A DNA stretch of 64,000 nt from Apodemus sylvaticus (taxonomy: Eukaryota; Chordata; Mammalia; Rodentia; Muridae), in the NCBI RefSeq assembly GCF_947179515.1, contig NC_067473.1:80890126-80954125 (forward strand), given 5' to 3'. Position 1 is the stretch's first letter, and each line of letters begins with the position of its first letter. The notes below the pieces were generated by a model. The model did not search any database. It saw only the letters and a program-made list of their open reading frames with translations, and was not told the DNA's origin. A program made the translations under genes and the position numbers. Positions 1 to 11,933 of this stretch are shown here, one piece after another.

Positions 1-1204
1 ATTGTTTTGTTCCTTAAAATAATTCTGCACTAGGAACATCAATAAAAGTATATCTACTCTGTAGTGAGTTTTCAACTCACACTGAGACCTGATCAAGTTC
101 TCACAGCTAGACAACCTGATCTGGAGCTAAGCTCTGTGCTCTAAGTCCTGTAATGTCTGTGCCTTGCTTTGTCTAGACTGCTACTCAATGTCCACCTTGT
201 ACTTTGTGCTTTGTACTGATCAACCCAGTATATTTGATGCTTGGTGCATAAGGTCTATGTGAGCTGCTCTGCCAATCCATTGCCTCTGTCCTCTAGACAC
301 CAATAGGATCATTTCTTTGTCATCACTGTGACAAAAAATGCTTTTCAGCAATTAGTAAAAGTATTGATGGGTAAAAACCACTTCCCGTTGAGGCTCAATG
401 ATCTAACAGCAGGCACAATATAAAAAGTGCTTTGGGATAGTAAAATGAAGAATGTGGAACTTGCGCCCTTCTTCAGCTGGCAGTAGCATTTGATTTACAA
501 TTAAAAAAATGAATTAACTAATAGAGCTATTGTGATGAGAATAAATACAAAATATTTACTGAGCAGGCATGAAGTGTCAATTCAAAATCTAAGGAGAACA
601 ATATACAGCATTGTTAAATGCTTTCCTAAAATGAAACACAATCTTAAAGTCCCATCTAGTGGAACACAAAGCTATTTTGGACCAGCCAATCTCATGATAG
701 GCATTTAGCAGCTAGATTTACCATATTATCTCTTAAAGATTTGTTAGAGGGGAATTGCCTTTCTTTTATTTTAGTGGCTTGTTAACCAATAAATCAGTTC
801 CAATCATTGTTTAACTGTACTGTCCATAGAGATTATATAGTCAAGGAAGTTTCTGGCTCATTGGTACTGTTCAAAACATTTTGAGTTTTAATCTTTTTAC
901 ATGAACAAGAAGGGAAGGAATACATTGCTCTAACCTATTGATTTATGTAAAGCACCAGAACCCACATAGACTCTTGGCAAGCATAGAACAGAACCAAAGG
1001 GTTAAATATTCTTCCTTCCTGTTTAAATTTATCAGAAAATAGAATTATCATGCTATTTATTGAAGAATAGACTATTTTGTATTACAGCTATTGGCATACT
1101 CTAGTTTTTGAACTCTGGTCTTGAATTTGGCCGTCAAATAGACTATGCATATATGTTTTGTTTTGCATATATGACATATGTTTTATTCAGAACAAGACAC
1201 AAAA
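1..1204. other. AT-rich flank, no gene recognised
   Basis: I see no exon-like frame, splice-site pair or recognisable repeat here. Short runs of A and T and stops in all frames are typical of rodent intergenic DNA. Confidence 0.5.
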
Positions 1205-1585
1205 AATTGTCAACTTGGAAGAGGAAAACTCAACTTAGGAATTGTCTCCATCGAATTGGCTTATGGCAATGACATAACAGAGAGGCATTTTCTTGATTAA
1301 TGATTGATGTAGAAGGACCAAGCCCACTGTGTGCAGTGCACTTATGAACATAAGTGGTTGATGCTACAAGAAAACAATCTGAGCAAGCCAAGGGGAGAGA
1401 ACCAGTAGACAGCATTCCTTCATTGTTTCTGTTGCAGTTCCTGTTTCCAAGTTCTTGTCTTGAGTTCCTACCTGTCTCTCAATGATGGCCTATGGGACAG
1501 AAGTATACACCAATAAATCCTTGCCTCCCCAAGCTGCTCTTTTGGTCATAGTATTTGTCATATCAATAGAAAACAAACTAGAAAA
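1205..1585 (-). repeat. Muroid dispersed repeat, TGTCTTAGTTAGG family, subgroup A
   Basis: Read on the minus strand this matches the copies at 7736 and 20637: a start like ttctattgctatgacaaa, then an 'aagcagcttggggaggcaagga' type block, a central part rich in gcttgctc and cagcct, a 'catcaatcattaatcaagaaa' type block and an end resembling aagttgacaa. The copy is diverged. I do not assign a Repbase name. Confidence 0.6.
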
Positions 1586-1624
1586 GCTTAAGATCAGATA
1601 GGCTTGGCCACAACACATAGGGTG

Positions 1625-1780
1625 ACAGGATAAACTATTTAACATATGTGGTCCAGTTTCTTCATCTATAAAATGATGCAATAGTATCTTTCACCTAGGT
1701 TCATTGGGAGAATCAAATAAGATAATGACATAAGCTTCCACTGTGGGACTTGGCACAATGATTAATAAATGATTGTCATC
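1625..1780 (+). repeat. MIR SINE (ancient mammalian)
   Basis: The order of blocks is that of a MIR 3' half: cagtttcttcatctataaaatg, then a run of 'atagtatctttcacctaggttcattg', then 'agaatcaaataagataatgacataa', then cttggcacaatgattaataaatg. This matches the MIR pattern of cctcatctgtaaaatg, gaggattaaatga, cctggcacatag and caataaatg. Old and diverged. Confidence 0.7.
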
Positions 1781-2020
1781 TCATTGTTGTATTTTTCCAT
1801 TGAAATAGGAACAAGAGTTCTTTTGAAGCTGTTTTGACATTATCTGTACAGGGTGGTTTTTATGCTCTGATCAGAAATGAACACTGAAGGTCCTGTTCCC
1901 CCAACTGATCTTGATCAATGAATAAAGACGCTAGCAGCTAATGGCTGAGTGGAAGAGGCAGGACTTCCAGTTTTCGGCAGGTAGGTTAGCAGACGCAGGA
2001 GAAGAAAAGATTCACTGTTT

Positions 2021-2112
<92 letters not shown>
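2021..2112 (+). repeat. Compound (GT)n(GA)n microsatellite
   Basis: About 16 GT units run directly into about 29 GA units with no interruption. The open frames across it (VCVCV and RERER on one strand, SLSLS and THTHT on the other) are artefacts of the repeat. Confidence 0.98.
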
Positions 2113-2114
<2 letters not shown>

Positions 2115-3287
2115 ATGTCAGATCTCCAGTGGAGTGGCCACTTCCCTGCCTGGACCTGGGGTAGCAGGTGGGAGATTAGAAATGCAACTAAGTTGAGGGC
2201 AGATTTAGGATGCTGAGCTAGGAAAGGTAACTGAGCAACTGAGTTAAGGGAAGACTTAGAGGTGCTGAGCTGTAAGTGAAGAGAAGGGCTCACTAGTTGA
2301 GAAAGGCTTAGAAAAGCCTGACTATTGAGCAAAAAGCATACCAAAAATAAGCTAATATGCATGTATCTTTCATCTGTGGATCTAAGGGAACCTGGGTGGG
2401 GCTGGTAGTGCTGTCTGCTCAGAGCTTGAAGCAAGGTACTAGAAACTACACACTACACTTATCACTTTCTGGGGGAAAACACTTTAATTGCACAGAATTT
2501 TCATCTGATGAAGATGACAGGGAAGTGAACGTCTCTCTGAGCCCAAGATCTCTCTCTAGAGCACTAACCATTGCTCAGCCCCCTCACCATCCCAGTTACC
2601 TCAGCAGAAAGGTTTTCCCAGATGGCAAGGAGTCCAGCAGCACAGCTCTCCAGCTTAATCAGGATGTTATATAACTGTGTCCTGCGAGGGAAGGGTGTGG
2701 ATATAAAAGAACAATGTCAAGCACACAGGTCAGAATCCAGTCAGGGGAAGAGGCACACAGGCGGAAACAAGGGTCTTGAAATGCTGCAGGTCTAGATAGA
2801 GAAAATTTATAAACCTGGCCAATTCCAACTATTAATCTCACCCTAGGCTGTAAAGAATTAGCACTTTCTATACACACTATGGTTTGGGGTTTTAGGACTA
2901 TTGAACCAAAATTTTCAATGATCTGTTCTTCATGCCAGCTCTTTTGTTATCCTAAACCTGAATGCCTTTCTTTGATTGTCTGCATGCATTAGCTAGAGAG
3001 CTCAGCAATACAACTGGGTCCATTCTAGAGTTGCCAGCAACTGGATGGTAGCAGTTTGGGTGTCCATGTAGATGAGAAGTTCCTGACCTTCATGGCTTAC
3101 AACCCTACTTTGATATTCTAACCTTCCCTCATTCCCTCATTTGTTTTTTCTGGACTGGCATCTCTTTTCGAAACTTCTTTCCAAAGTGAACTCATTTATT
3201 TCCTTGGCATTAATTGTGATCTGATTTTGTGGCTAAAGATACAGGCAGGCTCACATTTCATCACTCAACTTCTGAAACCCATATCTA

Positions 3288-3290
<3 letters not shown>
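2113..3290. other. Intergenic, nothing recognised
   Basis: The open frames here are short, lack family features and have no convincing splice context. I see no intact SINE or LINE. Confidence 0.4.

Positions 3291-3327
<37 letters not shown>
3291..3327 (+). repeat. (TC)n microsatellite
   Basis: An uninterrupted TC dinucleotide run of about 18 units. Confidence 0.98.
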
Positions 3328-3334
<7 letters not shown>

Positions 3335-5755
3335 TATTTTGAAGGGAAACATAAACTTTACATTTTCCTGACAAAATTCTATAGACTCTTCCATGAACTT
3401 CTGACTCCCTCTCTAATCCCTATTAGGCAAATACAAATATTTACCCAATTTGGAAACCTGAGAACAGTCTTTGAATTTTGTTTCCTCCTTCATAATGGAT
3501 CAAAATAAAACCTGCTGACTTTTCTTTCCACATAATGCTAAAATAACTCACTTCTCTGTGCTTATCTGATGGGCTTGTCTCTGGTATGTTTTACCTGCTC
3601 CCCAGCTTCCTGTCTTCAGTCTTGCTGATTCCAACCACTTTATTTCCCATATGGAAGCAAAGAAAAACACTTTTAGGATAAAAATCTGATCATGTCATTT
3701 CCACTGCCCTCCTAATTAAGTTCAAACTTGTACTGGGATGTGAAGAGCATAGTGTGTGTTCTGATTACTCTTTCCTTCTGTGGTTATGTTACTTGGCTTG
3801 TCTCTTCTTATATTACTGACTCCTGCAAGTCTTCAGCTGGACTGTTTTACCTCTTGCATTTAGACTTGTGGGCATCTGTGTCTCTCTAACCACCCTCTTC
3901 CTCCTGCTCTCCTTAAAAAAAAAAAATGGGTTTCTGCTTAGTTCTTGTAGTCATTCTGAACCTATTCCAGGCAGACATATGGTGCAGGTGAATTCAGTAA
4001 ATTAAGACACATTAATACTGAGTCTTCCTTTACCCTGGTTTCCCAGGGCAGCTTGTTAATGGCAGAAGGATTGTATCAGAGAAGCACTCTGTCAGGTTCC
4101 AGATATCTTAGACTAACTGCAGAGCATCCCTAAATCCCATTTTGTGACACTGTCAAAAAAGTGAGCTTTAAGGGGTTTGTTTCCTTAACCTTGCTATCCT
4201 AGTATAGAATTGCTAAGTGACTCCCAAGAGATCAAAATAATGAGAATAGTTTATTTAGTGAAAATGTAGGAATGTGTGGCATCAAACCCAGGTCTGCCTT
4301 TTTTCATCTTCTCCTGAGCTAGGAACTAGAGAACTTCTGATTTCGGCTCGTTCCCATTCCTGATGTCTCCTTGGTAGTTGACTCCTGTTCTTACTCAAGA
4401 CCAACTGTAGAAAAGGTAACTACCAGGCTGTTCATGCAAATTTCCAATTGGGCAGTGTCCTGCTCTATTTAACTATACTATCATTTTGGAATTACTTCTT
4501 TATCTCTTCCGTTAGACGGTGAACACTTCAATGTACTTACAGATATCACAAGTACTGAAGTCCCATGGACAGTAGGGCCCTTGAGCTGTCCCTTAGTTTT
4601 GTCCCTTCCAGGAACTGAAGGAGTGTATGTGTTTATGTCTACCTCCCTTGGAACTTTCCAGTCAATGTTTCTGTGCATTGAATCTCTCAGGCCTGAATAC
4701 CAGGTCCCACTGTCCTTATTTCCAGTGATGGTTTGCAATGCAAATCACTGGATTAGTAACAGGCAGTACCATAACCATGGTAGCCAAATAAAGACAAGTT
4801 GCCTGCCTTTCAGAAAAGTACAGTCTAGCATTGCATTCAGCCCTGGTGTCACTGCCAGAAGGTCAAAGGGCACTGAAGAAATAAACAGTCTCAGAAATAA
4901 AATTACGACAGAACCATTGAATCATTCCTCACACTCTTCCTCCCAGCCTGGAATTTGTGACTAATAATCCTATCATTTGAATTTTCTGTTACTAATTTTG
5001 TCTTACAGAGATGAAGGGGGAGAGGATGAGTCATTATGTGTTTTCACCTTGAACATAACAATGGATGGCTTTTGGCAAACAGAATTTTCTGGGCTTTCAT
5101 AACTATTAGCTTTTAAGTAGGAGCAGATAGAACCCTGGGTCACTTTGGTCACCAAGATTTTTCTGTCTAAGAGATGATAAGACAGGAAATAGAAAGTACC
5201 AAGATCTCCACATTCCCAGAGCAACTACAGCAAGTTCCAAGCCCACTTGTAGGCTGAGATCCCTCCACTCTGCTACAGTAAGTCTTATAATCTCTATTAT
5301 CCCAGCCGTGGGAGGTGGTTAAGCTCTGCTCTCACTTCCTCCCTGTTGGAATGAGAGGGCAGCTTGAGTTTGTTCTGAGATCCCTTACCTGCAGCTGTAT
5401 GGCTGGGTGACTCCTAGGAAGAAAGCCATTTGCAGTTGGTAAAGGGATCCAATCGCCAGGGATTCAGACCTGGAGATCTTCATGTGCCACTGCCTGGGCA
5501 GCTACTGTTAACACAGAAAGGGCTGATGCTCCAGGTTCAAACTCGTTTGGTTTCATCCCTGAAGGATTCAATTCTGTTTCTAGCAAAGTGTTCACGGAAT
5601 GATGCAGAGATGGTGTGCTTTCCTTTGGTAGCTCTTCTTTGCTTATTGGGGTCTTTGTGTCTTCTTTTCACTGGTTATTTTCATTTTTTTAACTAAACAA
5701 TGAATTCACAAAACATTATGAATGAGTTTAGTGTACTACAGATATGCAAAATGTG
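3328..5755. other. Intergenic, nothing recognised
   Basis: No gene or intact repeat recognised. A poly-A tract near 3916-3927 may be the tail of a decayed retroelement. The 127-codon open frame at 4581-4964 has no recognisable domain and I treat it as chance. Confidence 0.4.
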
Positions 5756-5793
5756 GGGTGTGTGTAGGTGTGTGTGTGTGTGTATGTGGTGTG
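5756..5793 (+). repeat. Imperfect (TG)n microsatellite
   Basis: TG-rich run broken by single A and G changes. Confidence 0.85.
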
Positions 5794-6014
5794 AGCATGC
5801 AGGCAAAATGTGTGTGGAAGAGAAAATCTTGACAGAACAGAGCATGTTCTTTCAGGGCAATTTACCAAATAAAATGAAGACTTGGTTACATTTGACGCTT
5901 AGATTCACAATCTTTTTTTGCTCCTTGCTTTGATTCTTTTGAAGTCTGTCCCAAATAATTCATTGGCCACACCAATGCAGCAAAATATATGGTTGGCATT
6001 CGTACAGGGTGTAT

Positions 6015-6045
6015 GGGGGGGGGGGGGAGGAGAAGGAGAAGGAGA
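6015..6045 (+). repeat. Poly-G run followed by GGAGAA repeats
   Basis: Thirteen consecutive G residues (6015-6027) followed by aggagaaggagaagg. Such runs are assembly- and polymerase-sensitive, so the exact G count is unreliable. Confidence 0.9.
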
Positions 6046-6595
6046 TTATAAGACTTACTGTAGCAGAGTGGAGGGATCTCAGCCTTTATTTCACTTTCCA
6101 CCTGAAATTCAAATGCAACTAGCTACTCTGTTTAGTTATTGAGACAGGGAACTCGATTAAAGGATAAGAACTGGAGAAAGCACTGAGTTAATCAGTGAGC
6201 ATAAACTTCTCATTATAAAAATTTGATTGTAATATCCCACTGAAACATCACCCATTTGTTGTTGCCTTAGTGCCTCATGCACGAAAGACTTTCATATTGG
6301 AATTTACACGTTAGGGCGGGAAGCGAACAGCAGCGCAATCAGAACAGGTTGGAGTTGAGCGATTCTCCTGCCTCACTAGGACGTTAGGAACATTTTCATC
6401 GTAGTGGTTTCCAAACTAAAAATTGGAAATGGCTGTGACCTGATTATATGCATGGACACCTGCTGGAGTGCTGGCTGAGAGCTACTCCCTGCATACTTCT
6501 CTTGGCTGCCCAGTTGGCTAGTCACCCTCAGAACAGTCTCCTCTAGGACACAAACAAGCCCCGGGGAATGGGGCACAGATAGGCTTCACATATAC

Positions 6596-6616
6596 AAAAA
6601 AAGAAAGAAAGAAAAA

Positions 6617-6656
<40 letters not shown>

Positions 6657-6684
6657 AGGAAGGAAGGAAAGAAGGAAGGAAGGA

Positions 6685-6764
<80 letters not shown>

Positions 6765-6767
6765 AAA
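6596..6767 (+). repeat. (GAAA)n / (GGAA)n polypurine microsatellite
   Basis: About 170 nt of almost pure purine, mainly GAAA with a GGAA-rich block near 6655-6690. The F/L/S-rich open frames on the opposite strand are artefacts. Confidence 0.97.
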
Positions 6768-7065
6768 ACAAAACAAAGAAAAACTGGCCAAAATACCAGA
6801 ATATGATTTTGGCACATTAGGAGTCCTACTACTTTTACTAGCTGTCGGTTTGTCCCTGATGTATTATGAAGGTTGCTCAAGCAAACTGATAACTATTTAG
6901 ATAGAAGAAACTAATGCATAGAAAATTAGCATCTTGTTTGCCAATATAGAATGCTTTCTATATGTCTCCCAAAGATATTCCAACTTCTTTGAGACTTGAC
7001 TATGAAAAACATTCAGGATGTATGTTTGAAGGATACAGGGAGTTCCCCAAACTGTTGAAGTTGGT

Positions 7066-7205
7066 GAGAGGGAGAAAGAAAGTCAGAGATAACAAAAAAT
7101 ATGGAGAGATAGAGGGAGGAACAAGGAGGAATATGAGAGAAAGCAGGGATAAAAAAGGGGAGGGAGAGAGGAAGGGAAAGGGGGAGGGGAAGGAGACAGA
7201 GAGAC
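7066..7205 (+). repeat. Purine-rich low-complexity tract
   Basis: GA- and GGA-rich sequence with sparse pyrimidines. The lysine/arginine/glutamate-rich frame across it is a composition effect. Confidence 0.8.
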
Positions 7206-7735
7206 TGACTTGTTTTGTGGGTATTATCCATTAGGCTTTTGATGAATGGATTATGAATTAGTTTCTTTAAAGAAAATGTGCATGAAAGGGAGAACATTGG
7301 TATAGCCCATATATTTATTTTAATTATTGAAGTCTCTCATAATCCTTCAATTTGTTCTACCTCTGTATAGTTGTATTGGTTGCTTCTCTTAAGAATTTGC
7401 TGTTATTTCTAGTTTTGGCTCCTACTGGCTTTAGATGGTTGGGGAGAGGAAGTGAATCTTCCTTCACCCAAACTTGGACTTGTGGGGTTTATGTTGTTTG
7501 TTATATTTTCATCTCTAGTCCAGAGCACCCTTTATTCAGCAGCAGAGATAGTTCTCTTTCCTCGTTGTCTGGCTATTTGTGGCTTCTGCTTCTTCCTCAA
7601 TATGTGTCTTGGAAAGCTTGGGGAATTTTCTCTCATTTTTCCCAACTCTCATATCAAGAGTCTTCTAACAGATTCTGCATGACTGAGACAGGGAGACTGC
7701 ACAGGTTTCCGGAGCTTTCCCAGTAATAGCCTCTG

Positions 7736-8145
7736 CTTTAGTCAGAGTTATTATTGTTATGATGAAACGCCATAACTAAAGCCAAGTTGGGGAGGAAAGG
7801 GTTCATTTGGATTGAGCTTTAACATTACATTCTTCATCAGTGAAGACAGTTAGGACAGAAACTCAGGAAGGGCAGGAGCTGATGCGGAGCTCATGGAAGA
7901 GGGCTGCTTACTGGCTTGCTCCTCATGGTTTGCTTGGCCTGCTTTCTTATAGAATTCATAATCACAGGCCAAAGGATATCCCCAGACACAAAGGGCTGGG
8001 GCTTCCCATATCAATCACTAGCATAGAAAATGCCTGAAAGACTTGTCTAGCACTGGATCTTATGGAAGCACTTTCTTAACTGAGGTTTTGATCTCTCAGT
8101 TGACCAGCTTTTGCCAACGTGACATAAAACTACCCAGCACAGTTG
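7736..8145 (+). repeat. Muroid dispersed repeat, TGTCTTAGTTAGG family, subgroup A
   Basis: Starts with ttagtcagagttattattgt and 'gatgaaacgccataactaaagcc', then aagttggggaggaaagggtt. The middle is rich in gcttgctcctcatgg and ctttcttatagaat. Then come catatcaatcactagc and a tail like acataaaactacccagcaca. It is the same ~410-bp unit as at 20637-21050. Confidence 0.7.
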
Positions 8146-8849
8146 CATACTTAGCGCAACGTGGAAGGTATTTCCTTGGGACTTTTATTCTAACCAGAGA
8201 CTACAGCACATTCAAAACCCTGAGGATCTGAGGCAAGTGACTTCTTAACTTCCATAGAAAACACCTACGGAGCAGAGACTTGGCAGCTCTTTTTGATTTT
8301 TGTGTCCATATTTATCCCATTTGCCTCTTCTCTGGTTGATTATTTTCATATTTTATGCAACTTTATTGCTGATGCTTTTATTGTCACAGAGAGCATCATG
8401 TTATTCAGAATCACTTATATTTTGATACAGCCGAATTTAAGCATATTTTGCTCTAAATAGTTTTTCAGTTTTATCTTGATTAATCAGGGCTTTTCTACTC
8501 CAAGTTCTAACAATACTTTCTTGTGTTTCTCATAGCTTTGTTCATCTGTCTCTTTGTTGTCCCTTTACCTTATGATTTCAGGTGGAATTTACTCCTGCTA
8601 ACTGTGGGAAGCAGAGGTTTAAATAGTTTAAATAGTTATTTTCTCCCAAGTGAGTATCTTCCTGTCCCAAAATAAGTTACTGCTAGACTGACTGGCTTTC
8701 TTGACTCTTAACTCAAAATCATGGCCTCCTCTCCCTTCCCTTTGCTGTCTCCTACCAGCAAAGATTTTCTTTGCCCTGTGGGGACTGGAATTTTTCCTCT
8801 CAGACTCCAATAAAATCATCTTTGAGTTTCCTTTGGAGTTCATTTTAAC
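8146..8849. other. Intergenic, nothing recognised
   Basis: T-rich sequence with no recognised gene; possibly decayed LINE but not assignable by eye. Confidence 0.35.
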
Positions 8850-9125
8850 TTTTACTTTTTATGTGTGCATGTGTATGAAAAAGATATGCTTATTCATGTG
8901 TGTTTGAACACACTTGTGTGTGCTGGTAGGTATACACATGTGTGTAGGTACCAGAGAGCAACCTCAGTTGCCATTCTTCAGGTTCAGGCCATTTTCTTCT
9001 TAAGACAGAATCTCCCCAGATTTCAAGAAAAAGATGAGGCTTGTAGGCTTTTCAGTCAGAACTTTGCCTGTTTCTGTCTCTCTAGGGCTGGGAGTATAAC
9101 TTCGGACCACCTCACCTAGCTTTTT
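8850..9125 (-). repeat. B4 SINE, distal part, split by an L1
   Basis: A TG-rich lead (gtgtgcatgtgtatg) is followed by accagagagcaacctcagttg, gccattcttcaggttcagg, 'cttaagacagaatctcccc', ggctgggagtataac and accacctcacctagc. That is the order of a minus-strand B4. The element resumes at 9807 after an inserted L1 flanked by agcttttt on both sides. Confidence 0.65.
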
Positions 9126-9798
9126 TTCCCCATTTTTTTATTTAATCTTTTTTTTACAGTCTATATTTTATCCCCCTCTCAGTCTACCCTTCAACTGTTC
9201 CACTTCCCACACTTCCTCCCCTCCATCCCCTTCTCCATGAGTATCTCCCTATCCATCCCCCCCCCCCCAATATATACACCAGACCTCCCCACTCTCTGGG
9301 GCCTCCAGTCTCTTGAGGGTTGGGTGCATCTTCTCTGACTGATCCCAAACCGTGCAGTCCTCTGATGTATATGTGTTGGGGGCCTCATATCAGCTGGTGT
9401 ATGCTGCCTGTTTGGTGTCCCAATATCTGAGAGATCTTGGAGGTCCAGATAAGTTGAGAGTGCTGGTCCTCCTACAGGATTGCCCCCCTCCTCAGCTTCT
9501 TCCAGCTTTTCCCTAATTCAACCACAGGGTTCAGAAGCTTCTGTCCATTGGTTGGGTATAGATAACTGCATCTGACTCTTTTAGCTGCTTGTTGGGTCTT
9601 TCGGAGGGCAGACATGATAGGCCCATTTTTGTGAGCACACCATAGCCTCAGTAATAATGTCAGGCCTTAGAGGCCTCCACTTGAGCTGGATCCCAATTTG
9701 GGCCTGTTGCTGGACCTTCTTTTCCTCAGGCTCTTCTCCATTTTTGTTTCTGGAGTTCTTTCAGACATGAACAATTATGGGTCAGAGTTTTTGACTGC
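9126..9798 (-). mobile_element. 5'-truncated L1 (3'UTR part) inserted in a B4 SINE
   Basis: After a T-rich (poly-A on the minus strand) start, the text follows the antisense of a murine L1 3' region: gtgctggtcctcctacagga, cagcttcttccagcttttcc, tgtccattggttgggtatag, gcttgttgggtctttcggag and ttgagctggatcccaatttg. An 8-bp direct repeat agcttttt flanks it (9118-9125 and 9799-9806). No coding capacity remains. Confidence 0.8.
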
Positions 9799-9806
9799 AG
9801 CTTTTT

Positions 9807-9856
9807 GGGATCAAACTCAGTTCTTTGTCCTTGCAAGCCAAGCAACTGAGTTATCT
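9807..9856 (-). repeat. B4 SINE, proximal part
   Basis: ggatcaaactcagttctttg followed by ccaagcaactgagttatct is the antisense of the ID-like/B-box end of a B4 and continues the copy interrupted at 9125. Confidence 0.6.
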
Positions 9857-10182
9857 TTTGTTAAAAACCCTGAGTCTGTTTTTAATTTCTTAGTCTACAA
9901 GACTAAGAGCCTCAAATCGGGACTTTCTGTGGCAGTGTAGTGCTTTGATTACAAGGTGTTGAGCTATATTTTTCCCCAAGACAATATGTCCACTAAATAT
10001 ATTATTCCCATTTGTCTATTTTTTCCACTTCAGCTGTCAGTTCTGAGAATGTTGTATTAGAAGTTTTTAATGTGATTAACAGTCCTAATTTCTGCTTCAA
10101 TCACCTCTTCTGTTTTCCTTTATGTTTCTGGAAGTTATGTACTAGATATAAACATCCATAATCTATCCTTCTGGAATATGAA
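9857..10182. other. T-rich intergenic, possible decayed L1
   Basis: Wording such as tcacctcttctgttttcctt and tatgtttctggaag resembles antisense of an old mammalian L1 ORF2, but the match is too weak to delimit. Confidence 0.3.
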
Positions 10183-10184
10183 TA

Positions 10185-10377
10185 CAGTCGTGTGATGCAC
10201 AATGACATGTTGGCCTGATGGGAAGAATGTATGACATTGACCTGCAAAGTGATGTAGTGCTGATGTCATGGCTGCTGTAGTTCGCATGTGCACAGTCTCT
10301 GTTGTTTACACCTGGACAAAAGCCACCTAATGAAGCTTCCTGAGGCTGCTCTCCTGTTGCTATGCAACACATAATTG
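10185..10377 (+). mobile_element. Short inverted-repeat element, Tigger/MER2-like (pogo type)
   Basis: The left end cagtcgtgtgatgcacaatgac and the reverse complement of the right end agree at 14 of 22 positions, and several differences are of the C-to-T or G-to-A kind expected from decay. TA dinucleotides flank both ends (10183-10184 and 10378-10379), as for pogo/mariner insertions. The left end resembles the Tigger/MER2 terminus (cagtcatgtg then cataacgac). It is 193 bp and non-coding, so a MITE-like relic. Confidence 0.5.
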
Positions 10378-10379
10378 TA

Positions 10380-11072
10380 TCTTACAAGGTGATGTGCTTA
10401 TCTGTCAAGTTAATACCTTTTACCTGGAGTTCAATTTTGTTTTAAATTAATATTGATATAGCTGTTTTTAAAAGGATTTCTCTGGGGGTGTATCTTTCTT
10501 CATTTTAACCTTCCTCCTCTGTTTGTTTTGTTTCATAAATCTTTCTCCTCTAAGTGCCACCAGCTGTACTTTAACAACATTCCATCAGAGTTTGTCTATT
10601 ATTTCCTATGTAAATGTGACACATTTGTACAACTTTCACAGACACATAAGGTCTACATGACCTCTGCTTGTATTTTCTATTTAAGTGTGCCTTTCCTGAC
10701 GCCACTGATCATTGATTGTTTTTAACTTCTGATAGTTCATCTTTTATTTTCCATTGTCTGAAAGAAGCTACTATATCTTCATTTTTTCCAAAAGTTAACC
10801 TTAAAATTTTAAGTACTGTATTTCTAAACATATTCTACCCATTCCTATCCATATGGAAGATAGGGATTACTTTCAAATTCCAAGATTTATAATGAAACAT
10901 TGAATATCACCAGTGATCCCCACAATATGGAATTGGTATGATAATATGAACAAGTTTTGCCATATAGTTGAGAGGTTACATAAAACAAAGGGAAGTCTTA
11001 GAAAAATTCACTCATGAAAACTGATGCTCTGATAGAAAGCCTGAACTGTGTTCTAATAACAAATAGAATCTT
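10380..11072. other. Intergenic, nothing recognised
   Basis: T-rich then A-rich sequence without a recognised gene; an old L1 remnant is possible. Confidence 0.35.
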
Positions 11073-11190
11073 GACAAGGATGGTGGTTCATCCCTGTAAT
11101 CCCACCATCCCAGAGGTAGAGGCAGAAGGATTGAGAAAATGAAGCCAGATTGGACTAGGTAGGGGGATATTGTCTAGAAATAAATAAGTA
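11073..11190 (+). repeat. Degenerate B1 SINE
   Basis: aaggatggtggttcatccct, gtaatcccaccatcccagag, gtagaggcagaaggattg and a late 'gccagattggactaggtag' follow the B1 order (ggtggcgcacgcct, gtaatcccagcactc, aggcagaggcaggcgg, ccagcctggtctac), ending A-rich. Confidence 0.65.
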
Positions 11191-11436
11191 AAAATAAAGA
11201 ACTTATATTTATAAAACTTCCATGGAAAAAGGTGACCTCACTGGTAAATACAAATATTTCAGGAATTAGTCCATGCTTCTATCCCACCTGAATAAAGAAA
11301 ACTTTTCCCAAACATTTTTATGCAGCTAATCCATCTTGCAATTGGTATTTAGCAATAATTTTATAAGAAAGAAAAACTCCTGGCTGATTGCCTTCACTAA
11401 TAAGAAAATTAAAAACCCAATTAAAATATGAGCAAA

Positions 11437-11919
11437 TGACAGGAACCTGATATAGCTGTCTCCTGAGATGCCCTGCCAGCACCTGACTGTGACAGATGCA
11501 GACACCCACAGCCAACCATTGGACTGAGCCCAGGGACCCCCAATGGAAGAGTTAGGGGGAGGACTGAAGAAGCTGAAGGGGGCAACCCCATAGGAAGGAC
11601 AACAATATCAACCAACCAGACCCCTCAGCGCTCCCAGGGACTAAACTACCAACCAAAGAATATACATGGATGGGTCCGTGGCTCCAGCTAACTATATATC
11701 AGAGGACTGCCTTATCTGCCATCAATGGGAGGGGAGGCCCTTAGTCCTGTGGAGGCTTGATGCCCCAGCAAAGGGGGATGCTAGAGCAGTGAGTGGGTGG
11801 GGAAGCACCCTCATGAGGCAAAGTGGAGGGGGATAGAATGGGTGTGTGTGAAGGGGAGACCCACAAGAGGGGCAACATTTGAAATGTAAATAAATAAAAT
11901 AACCAACAAAAAAATAAAT
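11437..11919 (+). mobile_element. 5'-truncated L1, 3'UTR only, with target-site duplication
   Basis: Contains the murine L1 3'UTR phrases gatatagctgtctcctgag, aggacaacaatatcaaccaa, catcaatgggaggggaggcc and aaatgtaaataaataaaata. The direct repeat aaaatatgagcaaa flanks it (11423-11436 and 11920-11933; the leading A residues are ambiguous against the poly-A tail). This is a typical target-primed insertion on the + strand. Confidence 0.9.
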
Positions 11920-11933
11920 AAAATATGAGCAAA

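Noticed and set aside
1941..2434. Frames rich in VCVCV/RERER and SLSL/THTH
   Set aside because: Encoded by the GT/GA microsatellite.
4581..4964. 127-codon + strand open frame as a gene
   Set aside because: No domain, no splice context and a stop-free overlap with a minus-strand frame; consistent with chance.
6518..6880. FLSFFLS-type minus-strand frames that look like membrane proteins
   Set aside because: Translation of the GAAA microsatellite.
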